DNA from: Spongilla lacustris
Lineage: Eukaryota; Porifera; Demospongiae; Spongillida; Spongillidae
NCBI GenBank assembly: GCA_949361645.1
Contig: OX442422.1
Span: 6,791,534-6,855,533, forward strand
Direction of reading: 5' to 3'
DNA length: 64,000 nt
Within the stretch, counting starts at the first letter, position 1, and each line of letters opens with the position of its first letter. The notes beneath the pieces are model-generated. The model saw only the letters and a program-made list of their open reading frames with translations. It was not told the DNA's origin and searched no databases. A program made the position numbers and the translations under genes. Positions 48,591 to 61,577 of the stretch are shown here, piece by piece.

Positions 48591-51500
48591 CTATTGGTTA
48601 AAGTCAATTACGGTCCATGGAGTGACATTGCTTAGGTAGAAGAGGAAATGACGTTGTACCAGACATGTGATTCACACAATGCAAGGACAACAGTGCTAAT
48701 CCTCTGCATATTTATATCTAAGTATCAACAGATAGGCCTACCTAATATGTGCAAAGAGATGTTTCCGATCGTATCTCCCGGTCCACGGGACATGTCCCAA
48801 CACTCGACTATAAGTTCATTCCTCTCCCTTTGCGTCTGAGCCTTTCCTCGTTTCTGGAAGGGGAGGCAAGGGATGAACAAGGATTGAAATCAGTAAGTTG
48901 ATACTTACTCAATTCTTTTTCTGTGTGGGCTCTCAGTAGGAGCATCTCGACCTTTGTCTGGGTGCTAAGTTGTTCTTGCTCCCAATTCGACTTTAGGTCA
49001 GACTCCATGTACCCAGTGTGGTCCCAGAGGTGGTGTTGGTGAGTCTGATGGTGTAGCTGGTGTGTGCCCCAATAACCGCTGGGGGGAGATCGGCTTTTGG
49101 GCTCGATCTCTCTGCAAGAGGGACCTCCTTCCTCTCTGGAGGGGTCTCTGCAGAATGAGAAACTGAGTTTGTGTTATGAGCAAAAGGTTTCTTACCATCA
49201 ACTACGACCACTTCGTCTTTAGCAGAACCCAGGAGAGGGTTCAACCGAAGTGACGTCGCTGGGCTCGACTTTCCCACATGGGTACTCGTTTCGACACCAC
49301 ACCCTATGACCAAACCTTTTTTCGGCTTTTCCAAGGTTGTCTTGGAGATAGGGTGAGGGGGATGGAGGGGTTTCCCACACGAGGTAGTGCACATAGCCTG
49401 CTGCTTGTATGTATGGACTGCAGACACCAGTGGATGATGGAGTGCAGGGGGAAGACTTGCAATTTTAGGTTGTAACAGTGAGTGTAAATAGGATGTTAAT
49501 TAATTTGCCTAGATACAGATTCTAGGTGTCCGTAAATAGGGCATTATCCGGCACCGAATCTGAAGGAGGCATCTGCAATATATAAATGAAACTTCTGACG
49601 TAAGAAGAGGGGAACGCGATACATGGAACACGATTAAAGCCATTGACAAATTGATCCAAACATGTGAAGACACGTGTGTTGCGCACACAGTGATATTTAT
49701 AGAGCTTTGATCATTCCGTGCGTATGTTCCGTATTTTAGTCCTTGGTTCCGTTCCGTGGAATAGATCTAACCCCTCTTATCTCTGAGAGAACATTTTCCT
49801 CATTAATCAAAGACATCTGTCATAATGTGTGGAGATCATTGCAACAGTGCTCAACAAAAATGTCTTTAAAATTTCCAGAAGTCAAAAAAGTGTTCTGCAA
49901 GCCCACAAGGATAAATATCCTAATGTAATTGTCGTTAATTGCCATTTATGTCTAAAATGTTGTCAGATCATTAAACAAGCAATGATCTCTCTCCATGCAT
50001 TTCCACCATCAGCAATGGATAGTATTCGTGCTCCGCCTGCACGTAAAAACCATTCAATTATCATAAACATATCAGCTGTAAAATAATTAGTGCTGATTGA
50101 TGAACATAGGTGCGCATGTTTAGCCTATCTGTTTAACTTAGACTAGATGGTATCAGCTTCCTATTCAGATTTTATACTCAAATTGTGAACAAATCTTCTG
50201 CCTAAAGCTGTAGTCTCTTGAGAAGGACCTGGGGTCCATCCGTCTCCTCTGCTGAGGCTCCTCCCAGTCTCTCCCTGTTTCCCCCTGTACTCTCTTGACA
50301 AGATGTTAAACAGTAAAACTGAACTAATCCCTCCTATGTTTTTTTTCTGCCGTATCAGTAGGAAGTTCATCTTGTTACCTTCATCTGCAAACCCATGTGG
50401 CTACAATAAAAATCTAATGTTTTTGTGTTTCATTTTGAAGCAAGTAATATAGAAATTTGTTTGGTTGTTTATTGCCCACATTAACATTTTAGATGTGATG
50501 CCATAAAATTATTGATTATGCTGAATATATAATTGAAATAGCAGGGATGATATATAAAAGCAGTGTTGCCTTGGATACTAGGCTGGCTAGGAAGTCTCCT
50601 CCGCATGTTGAGATGGCTCTTAGGGCTGTGTGGCTACATAAAGGAAAACATGCTGTAAATCCAACGGGACAAAGGCATGTCATTAGGAGAAGGTGGGATA
50701 GCACACGTGGAGAGAGGAAATGGGATGACATTGTTGTGAAGCTGGATTGGTGAGGCAAAGATGCAGATATGCATGGGTTGAAATATACCTGATGCCTTCT
50801 TATTGAGTTCGTGCTGCCAAATCATCCACAGCAACACTACCAGTGGTACCACCATCACCACTAAGACTGCCGGCATCCATTCTGAAGAGAGAATTGCTCC
50901 ACCTCCATCCACCAGACATGGGGGAGCCTGGGCTAGCTGTATAATATTACCAGGGCAAAGGAAATCTCTGCCCTGGAAAACCCATCGAGTGGATGAGGTA
51001 GTCCCTTTTACAGTGCAGCTACTAAAAAGACCGTTCGGTGCACACGGCTGTTAGGCTCCATAGAAACATTGGACATTTACTACGCGCGCGCCGCGTTATA
51101 AGAAATTTTGAAATGCCCCTTGACAACAGATCTAGTTACCGACAAGTCTTCAACCTATTGCAGCCTTTTGAAGAGAAAACCAAGTTTTTAAAAGTTCGAA
51201 ACATACACACTATCTCAGTCCATAGCGATATCCTGTTTATTTTTATTTTTGCCAATGCATTCCAGAGTTTTTTTTTGCTAATACCCTAAACACCAATCAT
51301 CGTGTATTATGAAACGTGCAGTTTTGTCGAATAAGACGACTACGGATTTAAAAAGTACAATCAGTTTGGATACTTATGGCAGGATTCATGTGTTCAGAGG
51401 GTTTTTTTTCTTCGTATTATATTATCATACATTATCGTAACACCAGGTACATGTAGCGCGGTTGATACGAACGTGCTGCTACGATACATATGTTAATTCT

Positions 51501-52273
51501 GTTTGCGTCGCTTTATCTGTGGCCTTGCAGCAACGTTTGATGGAGCAGTATGTAGAGTGTGTTTGATGGAGCAGTATGTAGAGTGTGAGATGTCAGTTCA
51601 TCTAAAATCCTGGAGCGCTCCTCAACAGTAGAAGATCTTGTGATAATTGAGCAGTGGCATCACATCCACTGACATATCTTCGTACTTTGGCTAAGTATTC
51701 AACTCTTCTTTTCACAGTTTTGGTAGATGCAACACTTGACTGAACAGATGGGGTGGTCAGCTTTGTAAGTACAAGTGGCTATGTACATATAAGCGGAGAA
51801 TTAGGAATTAAATGTATTTGTATGTGTAGAACAAAATACACAAAATTTACATACCTTTCCTGTGGATTTAACAACCATTACATCCTTATCGGGGCTCATA
51901 GAAAGGGATCGTCTAACCAAATTTGCTTGCAAAGCAGACTCTATACTTGAAAGTGGTGCACTTTCTGGCTGGAGAAGAATTCCTTCAATAACACTTTCAA
52001 TGGGCAAATAACTACAGCTGCTGTTCAAATGGTGTTCATAATGACCAAGCTCCTGCACAATTTGGACAAATCACACTTATTTTTCTTACAACATCCTGTA
52101 CACAGTTGCTTGCTGGCCTTTGCTCATAACAGCAAGGACATGAAAGTGTTACAGAGGTTTTCAACCATGAGCAAACACACTGGAAGCATACAACTGCACC
52201 ACAGTTAATTAGTTCTATTGGACTATTAAGAAGCATAAGGCATAATGGACATTCTGCATTCACTGATAGCTGA
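48568..52273. repeat. Tandem array unit 3 (about 3.7 kb)
   Basis: Carries the same deletion joint as unit 2 plus a further 7-base loss in exon 2 (GATCTTGTGAT instead of GATCTTATTTCTTGTGAT). The 3' half of the Ig-like exon is replaced by 48822-50897, which encodes a transmembrane exon and tail exons. Confidence 0.95.
48993..51021 (-). CDS. Ig-half/transmembrane protein, unit 3
   Basis: Exon 50789-51021 starts with the first half of the Ig-like domain (through CLVDGGGA) and passes in frame into WMPAVLVVMVVPLVVLLWMI, a clear membrane segment, then a basic stop-transfer HELNKK and donor GTATAT. Candidate tail exons: 50161-50293 (QGETGRDWEEPQQRRRMDP), 49196-49455 and 48993-49147. The last two join in phase 1 at VVVDG|ETPPERKEV and end GTWSLT-stop. 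The first part of 49196-49455 is related to the Ig-like exon at 1315 but is read in a shifted frame. A single-pass surface protein is likely, but the exon order between the membrane segment and the tail is inferred. Confidence 0.45.
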
Positions 52274-52296
52274 TAGAATAATTGTGGTATGTCGGC
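51590..52296 (-). pseudogene. Deleted RING-transposase copy, unit 3
   Basis: Same content as in unit 2 (exon 1 at 51855-52296, part of exon 2 up to about 51778), with the additional 7-base deletion. Confidence 0.85.
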
Positions 52297-55200
52297 CTAT
52301 TGGTTAAAGTCAATTACGGTCCATAGAGTGACATTGCTCAGGTAGAAGAGGAAATGACGTTGTACCAGACATGTGATTCACACAATGCAAGATCAACAGA
52401 TAGGCCTACCTAATATGTGCAAAGAGATGTTTCCGATCGTATCTCCCGGTCCACGGGACATGTCCCAACACTCGACTATAAGTTCATTCCTCTCCCTTTG
52501 CGTCTGAGCCTTTCCTCGTCTCTGGAAGGGGAGGCAAGGGATGAACAAGGATTGAAATCAGTAAGTTGATACTTACTCAATTCTTTTTCTGTGTGGGCTC
52601 TCAGTAGGAGCATCTCGACCTTTGTCTGGGTGCTAAGTTGTTCTTGCTCCCAATTCGACTTTAGGTCAGACTCCATGTACCCAGTGTGGTCCCAGAGGTG
52701 GTGTTGGTGAGTCTGATGGTGTAGCTGGTGTGTGCCCCAATAACCGCTGGGGGGAGATCGGCTTTTGGGCTCGATCTCTCTGCAAGAGGGACCTCCTTCC
52801 TCTCTGGAGGGGTCTCTGCAGAATGAGAAACTGAGTTTGTGTTATGAGCAAAAGGTTTCTTACCATCAACTACGACCACTTCGTCTTTAGCAGAACCCAG
52901 GAGAGGGTTCAACCGAAGTGACGTCGCTGGGCTCGACTTTCCCACATGGGTACTCGTTTCGACACCACACCCTATGACCAAACCTTTTTTCGGCTTTTCC
53001 AAGGTTGTCTTGGAGATAGGGTGAGGGGGATGGAGGGGTTTCCCACACGAGGTAGTGCACATAGCCTGCTGCTTGTATGTATGGACTGCAGACACCAGTG
53101 GATGATGGAGTGCAGGGGGAAGACTTGCAATTTTAGGTTGTAACAGTGAGTGTAAATAGGATGTTAATTAATTTGCCTAGATACAGATTCTAGGTGTCCG
53201 TAAATAGGGCATTATCCGGCACCGAATCTGAAGGAGGCATCTGCAATATATAAATGAAACTTCTGACGTAAGAAGAGGGGAACGCGATACATGGAACACG
53301 ATTAAAGCCATTGACAAATTGATCCAAACATGTGAAGACACGTGTGTTGCGCACACAGTGATATTTATAGAGCTTTGATCATTCCGTGCGTATGTTCCGT
53401 ATTTTAGTCCTTGGTTCCGTTCCGTGGAATAGATCTAACCCCTCTTATCTCTGAGAGAACATTTTCCTCATTAATCAAAGACATCTGTCATAATGTGTGG
53501 AGATCATTGCAACAGTGCTCAACAAAAATGTCTTTAAAATTTCCAGAAGTCAAAAAAGTGTTCTGCAAGCCCACAAGGATAAATATCCTAATGTAATTGT
53601 CGTTAATTGCCATTTATGTCTAAAATGTTGTCAGATCATTAAACAAGCAATGATCTCTCTCCATGCATTTCCACCATCAGCAATGGATAGTATTCGTGCT
53701 CCGCCTGCACGTAAAAACCATTCAATTATCATAAACATATCAGCTGTAAAATAATTAGTGCTGATTGATGAACATAGGTGCGCATGTTTAGCCTATCTGT
53801 TTAACTTAGACTAGATGGTATCAGCTTCCTATTCAGATTTTATACTCAAATTGTGAACAAATCTTCTGCCTAAAGCTGTAGTCTCTTGAGAAGGACCTGG
53901 GGTCCATCCGTCTCCTCTGCTGAGGCTCCTCCCAGTCTCTCCCTGTTTCCCCCTGTACTCTCTTGACAAGATGTTAAACAGTAAAACTGAACTAATCCCT
54001 CCTATGTTTTTTTTCTGCCGTATCAGTAGGAAGTTCATCTTGTTACCTTCATCTGCAAACCCATGTGGCTACAATAAAAATCTAATGTTTTTGTGTTTCA
54101 TTTTGAAGCAAGTAATATAGAAATTTGTTTGGTTGTTTATTGCCCACATTAACATTTTAGATGTGATGCCATAAAATTATTGATTATGCTGAATATATAA
54201 TTGAAATAGCAGGGATGATATATAAAAGCAGTGTTGCCTTGGATACTAGGCTGGCTAGGAAGTCTCCTCCGCATGTTGAGATGGCTCTTAGGGCTGTGTG
54301 GCTACATAAAGGAAAACATGCTGTAAATCCAACGGGACAAAGGCATGTCATTAGGAGAAGGTGGGATAGCACACGTGGAGAGAGGAAATGGGATGACATT
54401 GTTGTGAAGCTGGATTGGTGAGGCAAAGATGCAGATATGCATGGGTTGAAATATACCTGATGCCTTCTTATTGAGTTCGTGCTGCCAAATCATCCACAGC
54501 AACACTACCAGTGGTACCACCATCACCACTAAGACTGCCGGCATCCATTCTGAAGAGAGAATTGCTCCACCTCCATCCACCAGACATGGGGGAGCCTGGG
54601 CTAGCTGTATAATATTACCAGGGCAAAGGAAATCTCTGCCCTGGAAAACCCATCGAGTGGATGAGGTAGTCCCTTTTACAGTGCAGCTACTAAAAAGACC
54701 GTTCGGTGCACACGGCTGTTAGGCTCCATAGAAACATTGGACATTTACTACGCGCGCGCCGCGTTATAAGAAATTTTGAAATGCCCCTTGACAACAGATC
54801 TAGTTACCGACAAGTCTTCAACCTATTGCAGCCTTTTGAAGAGAAAACCAAGTTTTTAAAAGTTCGAAACATACACACTATCTCAGTCCATAGCGATATC
54901 CTGTTTATTTTTATTTTTGCCAATGCATTCCAGAGTTTTTTTTTGCTAATACCCTAAACACCAATCATCGTGTATTATGAAACGTGCAGTTTTGTCGAAT
55001 AAGACGACTACGGATTTAAAAAGTACAATCAGTTTGGATACTTATGGCAGGATTCATGTGTTCAGAGGGTTTTTTTTCTTCGTATTATATTATCATACAT
55101 TATCGTAACACCAGGTACATGTAGCGCGGTTGATACGAACGTGCTGCTACGATACATATGTTAATTCTGTTTGCGTCGCTTTATCTGTGGCCTTGCAGCA

Positions 55201-55941
55201 ACGTTTGATGGAGCAGTATGTAGAGTGTGTTTGATGGAGCAGTATGTAGAGTGTGAGATGTCAGTTCATCTAAAATCCTGGAGCGCTCCTCAACAGTAGA
55301 AGATCTTGTGATAATTGAGCAGTGGCATCACATCCACTGACATATCTTCGTACTTTGGCTAAGTATTCAACTCTTCTTTTCACAGTTTTGGTAGATGCAA
55401 CACTTGACTGAACAGATGGGGTGGTCAGCTTTGTAAGTACAAGTGGCTATGTACATATAAGCGGAGAATTAGGAATTAAATGTATTTGTATGTGTAGAAC
55501 AAAATACACAAAATTTACATACCTTTCCTGTGGATTTAACAACCATTACATCCTTATCGGGGCTCATAGAAAGGGATCGTCTAACCAAATTTGCTTGCAA
55601 AGCAGACTCTATACTTGAAAGTGGTGCACTTTCTGGCTGGAGAAGAATTCCTTCAATAACACTTTCAATGGGCAAATAACTACAGCTGCTGTTCAAATGG
55701 TGTTCATAATGACCAAGCTCCTGCACAATTTGGACAAATCACACTTATTTTTCTTACAACATCCTGTACACAGTTGCTTGCTGGCCTTTGCTCATAACAG
55801 CAAGGACATGAAAGTGTTACAGAGGTTTTCAACCATGAGCAAACACACTGGAAGCATACAACTGCACCACAGTTAATTAGTTCTATTGGACTATTAAGAA
55901 GCATAAGGCATAATGGACATTCTGCATTCACTGATAGCTGA
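52274..55941. repeat. Tandem array unit 4 (3668 bp)
   Basis: Almost identical to unit 3. It differs by a small deletion after CACAATGCAAGA (52389) and a few substitutions. Confidence 0.95.
52661..54689 (-). CDS. Ig-half/transmembrane protein, unit 4
   Basis: Copy of the unit 3 gene: membrane exon 54457-54689, tail exons about 53829-53961, 52864-53123 and 52661-52815. No coding differences were noticed by eye in these exons. Confidence 0.45.
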
Positions 55942-55964
55942 TAGAATAATTGTGGTATGTCGGC
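55258..55964 (-). pseudogene. Deleted RING-transposase copy, unit 4
   Basis: Identical in layout to the unit 3 copy (exon 1 at 55523-55964). Confidence 0.85.
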
Positions 55965-57631
55965 CTATTGGTTAAAGTCAATTACGGTCCATAGAGTGAC
56001 ATTGCTCAGGTAGAAGAGGAAATGACGTTGTACCAGACATGTGATTCACACAATGCAAGATCAACAGATAGGCCTACCTAATATGTGCAAAGAGATGTTT
56101 CCGATCGTATCTCCCGGTCCACGGGACATGTCCCAACACTCGACTATAAGTTCATTCCTCTCCCTTTGCGTCTGAGCCTTTCCTCGTCTCTGGAAGGGGA
56201 GGCAAGGGATGAACAAGGATTGAAATCAGTAAGTTGATACTTACTCAATTCTTTTTCTGTGTGGGCTCTCAGTAGGAGCATCTCGACCTTTGTCTGGGTG
56301 CTAAGTTGTTCTTGCTCCCAATTCGACTTTAGGTCAGACTCCATGTACCCAGTGTGGTCCCAGAGGTGGTGTTGGTGAGTCTGATGGTGTAGCTGGTGTG
56401 TGCCCCAATAACCGCTGGGGGGAGATCGGCTTTTGGGCTCGATCTCTCTGCAAGAGGGACCTCCTTCCTCTCTGGAGGGGTCTCTGCAGAATGAGAAACT
56501 GAGTTTGTGTTATGAGCAAAAGGTTTCTTACCATCAACTACGACCACTTCGTCTTTAGCAGAACCCAGGAGAGGGTTCAACCGAAGTGACGTCGCTGGGC
56601 TCGACTTTCCCACATGGGTACTCGTTTCGACACCACACCCTATGACCAAACCTTTTTTCGGCTTTTCCAAGGTTGTCTTGGAGATAGGGTGAGGGGGATG
56701 GAGGGGTTTCCCACACGAGGTAGTGCACATAGCCTGCTGCTTGTATGTATGGACTGCAGACACCAGTGGATGATGGAGTGCAGGGGGAAGACTTGCAATT
56801 TTAGGTTGTAACAGTGAGTGTAAATAGGATGTTAATTAATTTGCCTAGATACAGATTCTAGGTGTCCGTAAATAGGGCATTATCCGGCACCGAATCTGAA
56901 GGAGGCATCTGCAATATATAAATGAAACTTCTGACGTAAGAAGAGGGGAACGCGATACATGGAACACGATTAAAGCCATTGACAAATTGATCCAAACATG
57001 TGAAGACACGTGTGTTGCGCACACAGTGATATTTATAGAGCTTTGATCATTCCGTGCGTATGTTCCGTATTTTAGTCCTTGGTTCCGTTCCGTGGAATAG
57101 ATCTAACCCCTCTTATCTCTGAGAGAACATTTTCCTCATTAATCAAAGACATCTGTCATAATGTGTGGAGATCATTGCAACAGTGCTCAACAAAAATGTC
57201 TTTAAAATTTCCAGAAGTCAAAAAAGTGTTCTGCAAGCCCACAAGGATAAATATCCTAATGTAATTGTCGTTAATTGCCATTTATGTCTAAAATGTTGTC
57301 AGATCATTAAACAAGCAATGATCTCTCTCCATGCATTTCCACCATCAGCAATGGATAGTATTCGTGCTCCGCCTGCACGTAAAAACCATTCAATTATCAT
57401 AAACATATCAGCTGTAAAATAATTAGTGCTGATTGATGAACATAGGTGCGCATGTTTAGCCTATCTGTTTAACTTAGACTAGATGGTATCAGCTTCCTAT
57501 TCAGATTTTATACTCAAATTGTGAACAAATCTTCTGCCTAAAGCTGTAGTCTCTTGAGAAGGACCTGGGGTCCATCCGTCTCCTCTGTTGAGGCTCCTCC
57601 CAGTCTCTCCCTGTTTCCCCCTGTACTCTCT
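55942..57631. repeat. Tandem array unit 5 (truncated)
   Basis: Matches unit 4 essentially base for base up to CTGTACTCTCT, with one C/T difference noticed near 57588. It then diverges into unique sequence exactly at the 5' edge of the QGETGRDWEE tail exon. Confidence 0.95.
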
Positions 57632-57864
57632 CGTCTGTCAGTGGACATGTTTGGGGGGTGATGTTGTAGGTTCTGTGTGTCTTCCTTGTCAGTGGGCGAT
57701 CCATTGTGGGAAACACTGGAATCCCAGCTGTTCGACGTGCATATAAGCCAACCATTTATCACATTAATTTTGAGCTGAAGTTTGTTCTGGACTGTGATAC
57801 CCGACCTGTCAGTCATGTCCTTCAATGATCCTGGCAGCCTTCCTAGGTCCCTTGTCTCTGCCAA
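57501..57864 (-). CDS. Tail exon of the transmembrane protein family, longer version
   Basis: The tail exon seen in units 3-4 here continues upstream without a splice site: MDRPLTRKTHRTYNITPQ, then CPLTDE, then RVQGETGRDWEE. This may be the source locus of the array's tail exons, or a copy in which two exons were joined. Confidence 0.35.
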
Positions 57865-58822
57865 GATGACACATATACAGCTTGTTTATTTGTCCTTCTT
57901 GAAACTGTTACTATGGCGTTGGGTGCTGCAGGGCTCCAAACATCAATGGGACAGCAGTGCATAGCTATACTTGTTAACTTGACATGCAGCATTGAATTTA
58001 TTTTCTAAGTTCAGCTGTCTTCATACTACTACTTATCATAGTACGCTATCATTAGAGCACCTTTCACGCAGTTCTAATTTGTGTTCAAACAGGGTTCGAT
58101 GCATGTGATTGACGTAGAATGCTCCGATCCTTGTACTGGTTAACATTTGTGGCCTGGCTGATGTTTAGTATGAAAAGATCACCTTCAGGCTTGTTAAAAA
58201 AATAAGACTACAGTTCAGTCGACGTCGAGCTCGGGTCATATCTAGATCTGTGAGAAGCTATTGAATATGATTATGTATATGAATATGATTATAGTAAACT
58301 GGTTTTCCGATACATGTAGATGGATGCGGGCGGGGACCAGAAACTAAGATTGATTAGGTGTGGCCTAATACATGAAATTCATATCGCATAATTTCCGTAA
58401 TCCCTTCAAAATGATGTATAGAGCATGCTGATCAGAGGGTACATGTTGTGTCCATATGTATGGCACACACATGAAGGATTTAATAAATTATTACAGGTAC
58501 AAAATACAATCAGTTATGCAGCAAAGCCATGGCATGCGTTTTGTTTAATAAATTTGCTGTAGAATATATCAATACATACATATCGCATAATTTCCGTAAT
58601 CCCTTCAAAATGAAGTATAGAACATGTTGATCAGAGTGAAAATCAATGATACATACATGTTCTGTCCATATATATGGCACACACGAACAGAATGCATATC
58701 AGGATGAAGTTATTAAACGTACAAATTACAATCGTTTATGCAGCAATAGTTCCTTTATTAAGTGGCAATGATGCCATGTCTATTTTTCCCTCTTGATGCA
58801 CAGCAGAATGACATAGGCAAGG
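57865..58822. repeat. 198-bp imperfect direct duplication; no gene
   Basis: CATATCGCATAATTTCCGTA and about 100 following bases occur at 58379 and again at 58577. No gene was seen elsewhere in the interval. Confidence 0.6.
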
Positions 58823-58945
58823 CTAAATGATTGCAAATATGATGAGAGCCAGCACGTCATACCATAGCCATCCAACTTGCCACCCAAGACTCATAATCTG
58901 CTCAGTACCATTAACAGTGCAAGGGTTGTATGTGCGTGAAGAGAA
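58823..58945 (-). CDS. C-terminal membrane exon, possibly ABCG-type transporter
   Basis: Reads TYNPCTVNGTEQIMSLGWQ and LWYDVLALIIFAII-stop (TAG at 58823-58825). An NPC...NG...G(W)...LWYD followed by a terminal membrane helix resembles the last segment of ABCG half-transporters. No clean acceptor is visible upstream in this frame, and one base in a CCCC run may be off. A - strand segment 59279-59356 (GFVNNEVVGLMFSAQANFTV, donor GTAAGC) may be a preceding exon. Confidence 0.3.
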   Translation of the reverse strand, partial: FSSRTYNPCTVNGTEQIMSLGWQVGWLWYDVLALIIFAII

Positions 58946-59359
58946 GGGGAAAATTCAACTTGATAAGCCATACACTGTGCAAGTAATCAGTACGTAATTT
59001 AATCTTTAATCTCCACTGTATGCATAGGACCATTATATTTGAAAATGTACATGTATCATAAATAGAAATGCAGGTACATTTGACATCCATTCAAATGCAC
59101 TGTACATGCAAATACACTATGAGATGTATGCATCCTTAAGTTTGAACTGATGACCAAAGGTGCTACCAATACACAAGGCATAACAAAATCATATTTAGTT
59201 TGAAACCCACAAAAAACAAGAGCATCATAGGCCTCATCACACTAACACATACAGACACACATAGATAAGCTTACCATTTTTCAATGACTGTCCCATTAAC
59301 AGTAAAATTAGCTTGTGCACTAAACATCAAGCCAACGACTTCATTGTTCACAAAACCCT

Positions 59360-60585
59360 GTGAATTACATGTACCAACATATTATTGCACTAAGGGTTTA
59401 AGATATGACAACATGCAGAGTGTGTAAATATATACATATAGTAATAAAGCACCAGGGTGAGTAACCAATTTTCTGGTGTTTACACTAATCAATAATACAT
59501 AATTACCATTTCAGTTAATATTAATTAACAGTATACATGTAGATGTAACTGATTTTATATAGTAAGTTATTTCTAAAAGGCATTTGCAGGCTTAACGACT
59601 ATCTACAGTATTTGTAATAAAATGCAGTGCATTACGCTACAATTGCCATGTACGATACAATCGCATTACATTACGATTATATCACATTACGTATACTTAA
59701 TTGCATAACCGGAATATGCGGGAGTTTACAATATCTTACAGTACATGCCCTAAACACTATAACAGTATAACAAAACGCACTACAGTGATAACTTAATGAT
59801 GAATGTATGCAAACGTATGTACAATCATGGCGCAATACATTGTGCCAACTTTATTATTGCCACTTGCTGTAATAAAGGGACATTATCCCTCATTGGGGTC
59901 AAGCCTAGCCTGAAGAACTCCTGCCTCACAACTGATGCCTTCACTGGTATAGTCGAAATAATCACTCGCTATTTTCTTACTCATACAAAAGTTGCTAACC
60001 AACATTGGTTATACCTGCTGAGAATTTCAAACTTTTGTAATGTTACATGTATTCATTAAAGTGATGCCCTGGGTTTACCCTGGGTTTTGTTGAGGAGTTT
60101 TTAACAAAATTCACAGTTGACTTTCTCACCCTCAATGGTTGATTTAGTCATTATCAGCCAGGGATCATAGAACAAAAACAAAAAAAAACCCAGGCTGGGA
60201 ATATCTTTCCTGTGGCACAAGAGATAATTTATTTGGTTGCTGATACAGTGTGGACTATTCCATCAACACAACGATAATTAACATACATGTAGGTACATGT
60301 ATACAGTTGTCCTAGTGTGCATAACGTGAGTCAGAATAGCAATTTTAAATACATGTGTAGATGATCAAGTATTCATTAAGATATTTGCTTCAAATAGCTG
60401 GTTTTGTTGTTGGGTGAAATGGTGAATGGGCTGCGTATTTTTTAATGCATGTAGTTGAAAATACATGACATGTACATGTAGTTGAAAATAACTGATTTGA
60501 TAAACTTAAGCAGGACACAAAATCATGTATGGTACATGTACATGTCTGAGCAATCAGAAAGTCGTATATTAGCATGCAAGTATGG
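59360..60585. other. No gene recognised
   Basis: AT-rich with repeated TACATGTA motifs (60285-60300, 60470-60485, 60530-60545). Confidence 0.5.
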
Positions 60586-60589
60586 TCTG

Positions 60590-60800
60590 ATCAAATATAC
60601 ACAACTGACCTCCATGATGTACTTGCGATAATTGAATCATGCATGTTTGAGTTGGTGTATTGCACAGCCATCCGGTCACAGAGCTTGTGCCTGAGACTGC
60701 ATGTGCATGTGCACTGCACAGTAGTGCCAGGGCAGAGGGGCTTGGTGACACTGTGGTCACAGAAGAAGCTCTGAGCTTCTCCTGAAGTGGAGTATAGTAT
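60590..60800 (-). pseudogene. Ig-like receptor domain, N-terminal half
   Basis: Reads SFFCDHSVTKPLCPG and VQCTCT, and after a one-base frame change near 60700 SGTSSVTGWLC, then MIQLSQVHHGG. This is the C-x-C...W...I-x-L-S-Q half of the domain seen complete at 43125-43432. The second half was not found next to it. Confidence 0.45.
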
Positions 60801-60984
60801 CACGGCACAAAGGCCATGCAACTTTTCTTTGATTTATTAATGTTGTAACAGTAAAATAGTAAGGCTGTATGAGTTACCGTACATCAGCTTTGTGACTGCA
60901 ATGCCGGTATTGTTCTACCTTGGAGCCATTGTACGTCCACAGAAAGTAGTTAAGTTTGTGAATCCTTCGGTATATCACAATCAC

Positions 60985-61135
60985 AATACCCCATCAGAAC
61001 CCCAGCACCCTCTGAATACCCCAGCAGAACCCCCCATCATCACTCTCTGCATACCCATCATCACCCTGTGAATACCCCATCAGAACCCCCATCATCACCC
61101 TCTGAATACCCCATCCCCCATCATCACCCTCTGAA
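60985..61135. repeat. Imperfect tandem repeat (CATCATCACCCTCTGAATACCCC type)
   Basis: Four to five imperfect copies of a unit of about 31-35 bases. It leads into the open frame that follows. Confidence 0.75.
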
Positions 61136-61577
61136 TGATATGGCAACATTATATTACTTGTTCAAGCTTGACTTCAACCAAGTGAATAACACCCCTCTGT
61201 TTAGAGAGACAGGGTGGACATGCAATTCTCAATGCTTGAGCGGAAATTCTTTGGTTTTGAAGGTGGCGACGGATAGTGCAGGCACACAGACACAGAAAGT
61301 AGTTAAGTTTGTGAATCCTTTGGTATTTCTGAATTTGAGTGAAAGAAAACAGCATTCTTCAGACTGTACATATCTTCACATCGAGGCATTTCTAATAGGT
61401 CCAATTTCTAAACATGTTTTAACTTATAAAGCCTGCCTTTCACCTGGGACTGGACTGGGCAGTAGCTTGAGGACAGCACACTTTATTCTTACCACTCAAG
61501 GCAAAAGTGACATGGATGGTGTATCCATAGTTGCAAAGAGCATTTTAGCCTCACGTGAGTACTGGGAGGGAGGGTAG
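61068..61577 (+). CDS. Unrecognised 169-codon frame
   Basis: The longest clean single frame in this part. It has YYLFKLDFNQVNNTP, GWTCNSQCLSGNSLVLKVAT, VVKFVNPLVFLNLSERK and HFILTTQGKSDMDGVSI. The first 25 residues come from a tandem repeat. Alternating hydrophobic strands suggest an extracellular beta domain. A donor-like CGTGAGT lies at 61554. No family is recognised. Confidence 0.3.
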   Translation: MNTPSEPPSSPSEYPIPHHHPLNDMATLYYLFKLDFNQVNNTPLFRETGWTCNSQCLSGNSLVLKVATDSAGTQTQKVVKFVNPLVFLNLSERKQHSSDCTYLHIEAFLIGPISKHVLTYKACLSPGTGLGSSLRTAHFILTTQGKSDMDGVSIVAKSILASREYWEGG

